A stretch of 6,909 nt of DNA from CANKHA01 sp034668825 (GTDB lineage Bacteria > Pseudomonadota > Alphaproteobacteria > Rhizobiales > Xanthobacteraceae). This document shows, piece after piece, positions 1 through 3,636 of the stretch. The notes under the pieces were generated by a model, which was not told the origin of the DNA, ran no database searches, and saw nothing but the letters and a program-made list of their open reading frames with translations. Location: NCBI GenBank assembly GCA_034668825.1, contig JAXDOR010000015.1, forward strand, positions 1-6,909, in the 5' to 3' direction. The position numbers were made by a program, and so were the translations under genes. Every line of letters begins with the position of its first letter. The first letter of the stretch is position 1.

Positions 1-592
1 CCGCATGGGCAATATCCGATCCAACAATGCGCGCGGCCGGCAGATTCGGATACAGCAGAATCAGAGCCGTGACGCCGAGCGCGCCGGCTCCGACGGATGA
101 TATGGATACCAGCACGCCAAGTATCGCGCCGGTCACAACGGTAAGCATCGCCGTGCGCCGCGGATCGAGTTCGCCGACGCGCCTCGCATAAAACGACAAT
201 ATCTTCTTGCGGAAGATCAAGGCTCCAGACGTCAACAGCAGCGCGCAGGCCAGCGTCGTGGTGATCAATCCGCGCGCGGAAGCGCTGGCGATATTCAGAT
301 TGAACAGGACGAGCAGCGTCGCAGCCGTGGCCGGGACGCTGCCCATCGCGAGCCGGCGGACGACAAGCCAATCGATCGTGCGGCTCAAGCTGTGAACCGC
401 CGTGCCGCCACTTTTGGTCGCGGCCGCGTAGAGCAAGTCGGTGCCAACCGCCGTCGACGGGTGAATGCCGAACAGCAGAATGAGCAAGGGTGTCAACAAA
501 GACCCGCCGCCGACGCCGGTCATTCCGACCAACATCCCCACTCCGAAACCTGACAGAGAATAAAGCAGGTTGATTGAATAAATGAAGTCCAT
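1..592 (-). CDS. TauE/SafE-family sulfite/organosulfonate exporter-like membrane protein, N-terminal part
   Basis: This is a partial gene: it starts with ATG at 590-592 and stays open for 197 codons to the left edge, so the C-terminus is missing. Family members are usually about 250-310 residues. The protein begins MDFIYSINLLYSLSGFGVGM and is strongly hydrophobic. Residues about 21-60 carry the family's glycine-rich first repeat (GMTGVGGGSLLTPLLIL, then FGIHPSTAVGTDLLYAA). A second hydrophobic glycine-rich stretch near residues 153-180 (VTGAILGVLVSISSVGAGAL) looks like the start of the second repeat. TauE/SafE proteins are inner-membrane permeases linked to export of sulfite, sulfoacetate or related anions, but the substrate here cannot be told from sequence. 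No strong Shine-Dalgarno precedes the ATG. The gene points away from the LPS genes and is probably unrelated to them. The family call is firm; the substrate is unknown. Confidence 0.86.
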   Translation of the reverse strand, partial: MDFIYSINLLYSLSGFGVGMLVGMTGVGGGSLLTPLLILLFGIHPSTAVGTDLLYAAATKSGGTAVHSLSRTIDWLVVRRLAMGSVPATAATLLVLFNLNIASASARGLITTTLACALLLTSGALIFRKKILSFYARRVGELDPRRTAMLTVVTGAILGVLVSISSVGAGALGVTALILLYPNLPAARIVGSDIAHA

Positions 593-659
593 CGGATTGT
601 TTGCAACTCAGGACGCGATGAAAAAGAGCGGGCGTCAGCGTCAGAAATTTTCTATTTCT

Positions 660-688
660 ATTATTGGCTATATGGAAGGCCAACGCAA
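660..688 (-). promoter_or_regulatory. Possible sigma-70-type promoter for the TauE/SafE gene
   Basis: Read on the minus strand, a -35-like TTGCGT (683-688) is followed after 17 bases by AATAAT (660-665), a five-of-six match to the -10 consensus. It lies in the most AT-rich part of the intergenic region and would give a 5' leader of roughly 60 bases before the ATG at 592. The -35 matches at only three positions, so this is a weak candidate judged on position and composition. Confidence 0.25.
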
Positions 689-700
689 ATAACCGGCAGT

Positions 701-732
701 CGTGAATGTAGGTAAAAATCACGAACACCTAC
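701..732. repeat. Two interleaved inverted repeats (pseudoknot-like A-B-A'-B' order)
   Basis: CGTGA (701-705) is the reverse complement of TCACG (719-723), and GTAGGT (708-713) is the reverse complement of ACCTAC (727-732). The two perfect pairs interlock rather than nest, with linkers of 2, 5 and 3 bases. In RNA this is the topology of an H-type pseudoknot. In DNA it could equally be two overlapping dyads bound by a regulator. A perfect 8-bp palindrome, CTTCGAAG, follows at 732-739. Function is unknown and chance cannot be excluded. Confidence 0.35.
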
Positions 733-795
733 TTCGAAGCTCGGCTCCGCGTGAAGAATGGATCCAATTTTCAAACAGCCACTCGCCTCTCTGCC

Positions 796-892
796 TCATG
801 GTGAGGAGCTTCGCGTAGCGAAGCGTCTCGAACCATGGGCTGCTTGCTCTGCCTGATCCTTCGAGACGGCGCTACGCGCCTCCTCAGGACGA
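796..892. repeat. Large imperfect palindromic intergenic repeat element
   Basis: The left arm (796-836) and right arm (856-892) are reverse complements of each other with a few mismatches and two small gaps, around a 19-base centre. Each arm is itself a hairpin: GCTTCGC-GTA-GCGAAGC at 808-824 and GGCGC-TAC-GCGCC at 868-880. The arms share TGAGGAG/CTCCTCA at the outside and GTCTCGAA/TTCGAGAC at the inside. The sequence can therefore fold as one long stem or as two separate short ones. This layout resembles the dispersed palindromes with TGAGGAG...GTCTCGAA cores that I associate with Bradyrhizobium and Rhodopseudomonas relatives. That link is from memory and not searched. No coding function is apparent. 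Confidence 0.7.
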
Positions 893-981
893 CGGCGGAG
901 AAGCATAGCTCCGCCGGCCCTATTGTTGGCGGCGCGGGCGCGCCGGTCTCCTCTTTCCTTCCCCCAAGCACGAAGGGGAGC

Positions 982-1069
982 GGAGCGCCGAGAAGGCGCA
1001 CCAAACAAATCGCGCTTGCGAGGCGCGGCACGCACCTTGCGATCGGTGCGTCTCGCCTCTCGGCGCTCC
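982..1069. repeat. Second long inverted repeat with nested hairpin
   Basis: GGAGCGCCGAG at 982-992 is a perfect 11-bp reverse complement of CTCGGCGCTCC at 1059-1069. The pairing continues through AGGCG (994-998) against CGCCT (1054-1058) after a single bulged A, giving a 16-bp arm. Nested inside is CGCACC (1031-1036) with GGTGCG (1045-1050). The whole unit is about 88 bases and begins 90 bases after the first palindrome, so the two may be modules of one composite element. No transposase or target-site duplication is visible to me. Confidence 0.55.
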
Positions 1070-1465
1070 ACCACGGTATTTTTCACCACCGGGTCCGCGC
1101 TTCCTCAACTCGGAGCTTTTCGCTCCTGCCAAGTCCAGCAGGCTCCCTGCAGAGCGACCGTAGTGTCGCCCGGGCGGGTCCCGGCGGCGCCCGAGTGCGA
1201 GATTACGAGCCTTGCCCGCAGGAACCGCACCCAACTCCGCCAACTAAGCGTCCCTAGCAGACGCCCCTCGACGAGCCAGGCACGACAAAGATAAGGCCGG
1301 ATTCAGAGGCGGGGATAACTTATTTTTTCTTGTCTTTTCTCGCGTGTTTTCAGCCGGATGCACTGCCGCCTCCGTTACTCGCTGCCATAAGCCGCTGGCC
1401 TCCAAGCGGCCTTGCCTACAAGCTTTGCGGCGGCTACCACGGACCGCCGATACATTCGGCCTGCC

Positions 1466-1470
1466 GGGGA
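1466..1470 (+). promoter_or_regulatory. Ribosome binding site fixing the gmhA start
   Basis: GGGGA lies six bases before the ATG at 1477. It supports that ATG over the upstream TTG at 1330, which would add 49 residues with no resemblance to GmhA. Confidence 0.5.
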
Positions 1471-1476
1471 CTCGAT

Positions 1477-2085
1477 ATGGCCGATCCGCGTGAGGACGCC
1501 GTTCAACGTTATTTCAGCCGCTCACGCGAGCTTCTCGATCGCGTCGTTGGCGATAGAGATTTTATTGCCGCCGTCACAGCTATTGCCGAGCGCGTCAGCC
1601 GCACCTTGCGCGACGGTGGCAAGCTCCTCATCGCCGGCAACGGCGGCAGCGCCGCCGATGCGCAGCACATCGCCGCCGAACTGCTCTCGCGTTTTGGTTT
1701 CGATCGCGCTCCGCTGCCGGCGATCGCGCTCACGACTGACAGCTCGGTGCTCACGGCGATCGGCAACGACTATGGTTTCGAGCGGGTGTTCGAACGCCAA
1801 GTCCGCGGCCTCGGGCGGCGTGGCGATCTGTTTCTTGCGATCTCGACCTCGGGCCGCTCTCCGAATGTGTTGGCCGCGCTGAAGGCGGCGCGCGAGATCG
1901 GCGTGACGACGGTCGGTTTCAGCGGCGCCAGCGGCGCGAATATGCACGCCTTGTGCGATCTCTTCCTGGCGGTTCCGTCGGAAGAGACATCTCTGGTACA
2001 ACAAGTTCACATCACCGCGGCCCATGCCATATGCGAGATTGTCGAACGCGATCTCTTTGGCGCGCCAACAAAACCAAAGGCCTGA
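1477..2085 (+). CDS. gmhA: Phosphoheptose isomerase (sedoheptulose 7-phosphate isomerase)
   Basis: GmhA is a cytoplasmic SIS-domain enzyme that converts sedoheptulose 7-phosphate to D-glycero-D-manno-heptose 7-phosphate, the first step of ADP-heptose synthesis for the LPS inner core. From the ATG at 1477 the protein has 202 residues, close to the usual 190-200. The SIS fold spans about residues 35-190. The sugar-phosphate loop is GNGGSAADAQH (54-64), and further conserved blocks are ALTTDSSVLTAIGNDYGF (84-101) and ISTSGRSPN (122-130). H64, E68, Q175 and H183 line up with H61, E65, Q172 and H180 of characterised GmhA, the metal and catalytic set, with a constant offset of three. The frame is open upstream to a TTG at 1330, but that extension (with two prolines-rich stretches) is unlike the family. 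gmhB follows after 4 bases, so the two are almost certainly co-transcribed. I see no convincing promoter. DiaA-type SIS proteins are related, but the full active site and the gmhB neighbour favour GmhA. Confidence 0.94.
   Translation: MADPREDAVQRYFSRSRELLDRVVGDRDFIAAVTAIAERVSRTLRDGGKLLIAGNGGSAADAQHIAAELLSRFGFDRAPLPAIALTTDSSVLTAIGNDYGFERVFERQVRGLGRRGDLFLAISTSGRSPNVLAALKAAREIGVTTVGFSGASGANMHALCDLFLAVPSEETSLVQQVHITAAHAICEIVERDLFGAPTKPKA
2076..2080 (+). promoter_or_regulatory. Ribosome binding site supporting the GTG start of gmhB
   Basis: AAAGG, inside the end of gmhA, lies nine bases before the GTG at 2090. The rival ATG at 2123 has a strong GGAGG (2116-2120) but only two bases of spacing, which is too close for efficient use. 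Confidence 0.4.
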
Positions 2086-2089
2086 TCGA

Positions 2090-2632
2090 GTGCCGGAGCG
2101 GCATCCGACCGCAGCGGAGGAAATGCGGCGGCCCGCGGCTTTTCTCGACCGCGACGGCGTCCTCAACTACGATGACAGCTATATCGGCACGAGTGAACGC
2201 ATCCGCTGGATGCCGGGCGCAGCCGCTGCTGTCCGCCGCCTCAATGAAGCCGGTTATCTGGTCTTTGTGATCTCCAACCAGTCCGGCGTCGCGCGAGGCT
2301 ATTTCACCGAAGGCGACGTTGACGCGCTACACGGTTGGATGCGGAAGGAACTCGCCGCGCAGGGCGCGCGCATCGACGACGTGCGCTATTGTCCCTATCA
2401 CCCGGAAGCCAGCGTCGACGCCTATCGGCGCATCTCCGATTGGAGAAAGCCGGCGCCCGGAATGATCTTCGATCTGATGCGAAGCTGGCCGATCGAACAG
2501 GAACGCAGTTTTCTGATCGGCGACCGATCGGGCGATATCGAGGCGGCTCGTGCAGCAGGTATTGCTGGCCACCTTTTCACCGGTGGCGACCTTTTGGGCT
2601 TTGTGGAAAAATGCATGGCGATGACCATATAG
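2090..2632 (+). CDS. gmhB: D-glycero-D-manno-heptose 1,7-bisphosphate 7-phosphatase (HAD family)
   Basis: GmhB is a cytoplasmic HAD-superfamily phosphatase that removes the 7-phosphate from D-glycero-D-manno-heptose 1,7-bisphosphate, the step between the two HldE reactions. With the GTG start the protein has 180 residues; E. coli GmhB has 191. HAD motif I is FLDRDGVLN (D20 nucleophile, D22 acid/base), motif II is ISNQSGVARGYFT (S62 region), motif III is RKPAPGM (K120) and motif IV is IGDRSGDIEAA (D145, D149). The order and spacing match GmhB. The zinc loop of E. coli GmhB is only half kept: YCPYHPEA (100-107) has a Cys and a His, but the later CDC pair is replaced by SDW (116-118). An in-frame ATG at 2123 would give 169 residues, also starting just before motif I. 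The gene starts four bases after the gmhA stop, which implies a shared operon and translational coupling. A histidinol-phosphatase role is possible for this fold but unlikely next to gmhA. Confidence 0.91.
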   Translation: MPERHPTAAEEMRRPAAFLDRDGVLNYDDSYIGTSERIRWMPGAAAAVRRLNEAGYLVFVISNQSGVARGYFTEGDVDALHGWMRKELAAQGARIDDVRYCPYHPEASVDAYRRISDWRKPAPGMIFDLMRSWPIEQERSFLIGDRSGDIEAARAAGIAGHLFTGGDLLGFVEKCMAMTI

Positions 2633-2672
2633 GCGGAGTGAAACCATTTCGTCTTTCTTCAAACCATCCTCG

Positions 2673-3002
2673 ATGAAAACACACCTTCACATCGTTAGAA
2701 ACGCCAGCGCCGCCTTGCTTCTCGCAGCAACTGTATCCGGCTGCGGTTCTTTCGATATGCTGTTCGTCACGCCGGGAGCTTTCGATTATTCGAGTTGTGC
2801 CGACATCGCGGCCGCGGTGAAGGGAACTTCCGCGCGCCAGCAAGAACTGAAGGTGCTGATCGACAAAGCCGAACAGGAGAGCGCCGGTGTCATCATTGCT
2901 GCCGGCGCCTACCGTTCCGAATATCTGAAAACGCAGGGCGACCTGAAGCTGCTGCAAGAGACGGCGCGCACGAAGAATTGCGAGACTCAGGCAAAGCCAT
3001 GA
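2673..3002 (+). CDS. Small uncharacterised lipoprotein with a cysteine-bracketed helical region
   Basis: The 109-residue product has a lipoprotein signal: basic start MKTHLHIVRN, hydrophobic stretch ASAALLLAATV, then lipobox VSGC with the lipidated cysteine at C24. Residue 25 is Gly rather than Asp, so sorting to the outer membrane is plausible. The mature part has C42 and C103. Between them lie about 60 residues that look helical and charged (KGTSARQQELKVLIDKAEQE, then AAGAYRSEYLKTQGDLKLL), suggesting a helical hairpin clamped by a disulfide. I recognise this only as a conserved-hypothetical style seen in alphaproteobacteria and assign no function. It begins 40 bases after gmhB on the same strand and may be co-transcribed with it. 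No clear Shine-Dalgarno precedes the ATG, and no alternative start would keep the signal better. The gene is probably real; the role is unknown. Confidence 0.72.
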   Translation: MKTHLHIVRNASAALLLAATVSGCGSFDMLFVTPGAFDYSSCADIAAAVKGTSARQQELKVLIDKAEQESAGVIIAAGAYRSEYLKTQGDLKLLQETARTKNCETQAKP

Positions 3003-3355
3003 CTGCCAATCCCCGGGTTACGGCTGGCTCGTAGCGGTCGTTCAAGTCCAAACTCGCCAACCGGCGATTGAAAAATGCCTTCCCTCTAACAAGGTCCCGA
3101 GCATAAGCTCCTCAGACGGCAGGCGAATTCCGCCCTTTAGTTACCTTTGGTTAGCCAGGTTCACAGGTCCAGCCCAGTGAATCGAGGGGTTTGCCTATGG
3201 AACCCGAGGCTTCGCCTTGCCCAAGCCATTTTGTGGATGAATTCAAAGAGAATCCTGCGAAACTGAGATATCCAGGGGAGGCAGGGCCGAGGTCGGGGTT
3301 GGACGCCCGTTGTCGAGCTAGGCGTAGGGGACATGGGAGCGGATGGGGTTTTTCG

Positions 3356-3398
3356 GCCGTAACATGTGCCGCACCTCTTTGGGTGCGTTCCAAACGGC
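3356..3398 (+). other. Two-tier hairpin in the lptD upstream region
   Basis: The inner stem CGCACC (3370-3375) pairs perfectly with GGTGCG (3382-3387) around a six-base loop. Outside it, GCCGT (3356-3360) pairs with ACGGC (3394-3398), leaving an internal loop of 9 and 6 bases. There is no T-run, so it is not an obvious intrinsic terminator. It lies about 240 bases before the lptD start and could be a structured RNA leader element or part of a decayed repeat. Confidence 0.35.
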
Positions 3399-3625
3399 TT
3401 ACTCCCGGTCAACTTTGCCGGTCGTCATGGATTCTCCAGCCGGAATGCAATCCCGAATTTTTTCTCGCTTCGGCAGCGCGCGAAGTAGCGCCGCGGCCGA
3501 CTTTCTGCTCTTTGTCTGGCGAAAAGTAACAGGTGAGTTGAGTGGCGCCCGTAATGTATCCGGTGACAAGCGCGTTGCCGCCAGCCGTTGGTGCGCGGAT
3601 GGCTCTCGCCGCGTTGCGTTATCGC

Positions 3626-3630
3626 GAGGA
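3626..3630 (+). promoter_or_regulatory. Ribosome binding site fixing the lptD start
   Basis: GAGGA lies six bases before the ATG at 3637, which immediately begins a standard signal peptide. This decides against the much longer open frame starting at 3343. Confidence 0.65.
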
Positions 3631-3636
3631 TGGGTG

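Larger units (their letters stand above)
593..1476. other. Long gene-free region between the transporter gene and gmhA
   Basis: About 880 bases hold no coding region I can support. Bases 593-780 are relatively AT-rich and contain the possible transporter promoter and an interleaved inverted repeat at 701-732. Bases 796-1069 are GC-rich and dominated by two large inverted repeats, listed separately. Bases 1070-1290 contain further short dyads, for example GCGAC/GTCGC at 1154-1169 and CGGGCG/CGCCCG at 1171-1193. Around 1287-1328 an AT-rich imperfect stem (AAAG-ATAAG against CTTAT-TTTT) ends in a T-run and could act as a weak plus-strand terminator. A 6-bp hairpin (GCCGCT 1391-1396, AGCGGC 1405-1410) lies in the leader of gmhA. 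Five open frames of 86-140 codons overlap on both strands at 771-1294. All are arginine- or alanine-rich with no recognisable domain, as expected of GC-rich noncoding repeats. Confidence 0.6.
3003..3636 (+). other. Long leader or intergenic region upstream of lptD
   Basis: About 630 bases hold no gene I can support. The lptD frame is open back to an ATG at 3343, but those 98 codons (MGFFGRNMCRTSLG...) look noncoding and precede a perfectly good signal peptide. Minus-strand open frames of 80-83 codons at 3151-3412 have no recognisable domain. Structural features are an 8-bp bulged stem at 3050-3070 soon after the lipoprotein stop (TCGCC-AACC-GGCGA core, no T-run) and a two-tier hairpin at 3356-3398. 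Base composition is less extreme than in the flanking genes. I find no convincing promoter, although the lptD promoter probably lies somewhere here. Confidence 0.55.

Noticed and set aside
771..1294. Five overlapping open frames of 86-140 codons on both strands
   Set aside because: They overlap one another in GC-rich palindromic DNA, are arginine/alanine/serine-rich, and have no domain, signal or consistent ribosome binding site. Long chance frames are expected at this base composition.
1330..1476. N-terminal extension of GmhA by 49 residues from a TTG
   Set aside because: The ATG at 1477 has a GGGGA six bases upstream and gives the normal family length. The extension is proline-rich and unlike any SIS protein.
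1522..2166. 214-codon minus-strand open frame across gmhA and the start of gmhB
   Set aside because: Both plus-strand genes are unambiguous from their catalytic motifs. The antisense frame is arginine-rich with no domain.
3151..3412. Two minus-strand open frames of 80-83 codons upstream of lptD
   Set aside because: They overlap each other in different frames, lack ribosome binding sites, and show no domain, signal peptide or membrane segment I can identify.
3343..3636. N-terminal extension of LptD by 98 residues
   Set aside because: The extension would bury the signal peptide, which begins right after the ATG at 3637 with a well-spaced GAGGA. The extra residues do not resemble any LptD domain.
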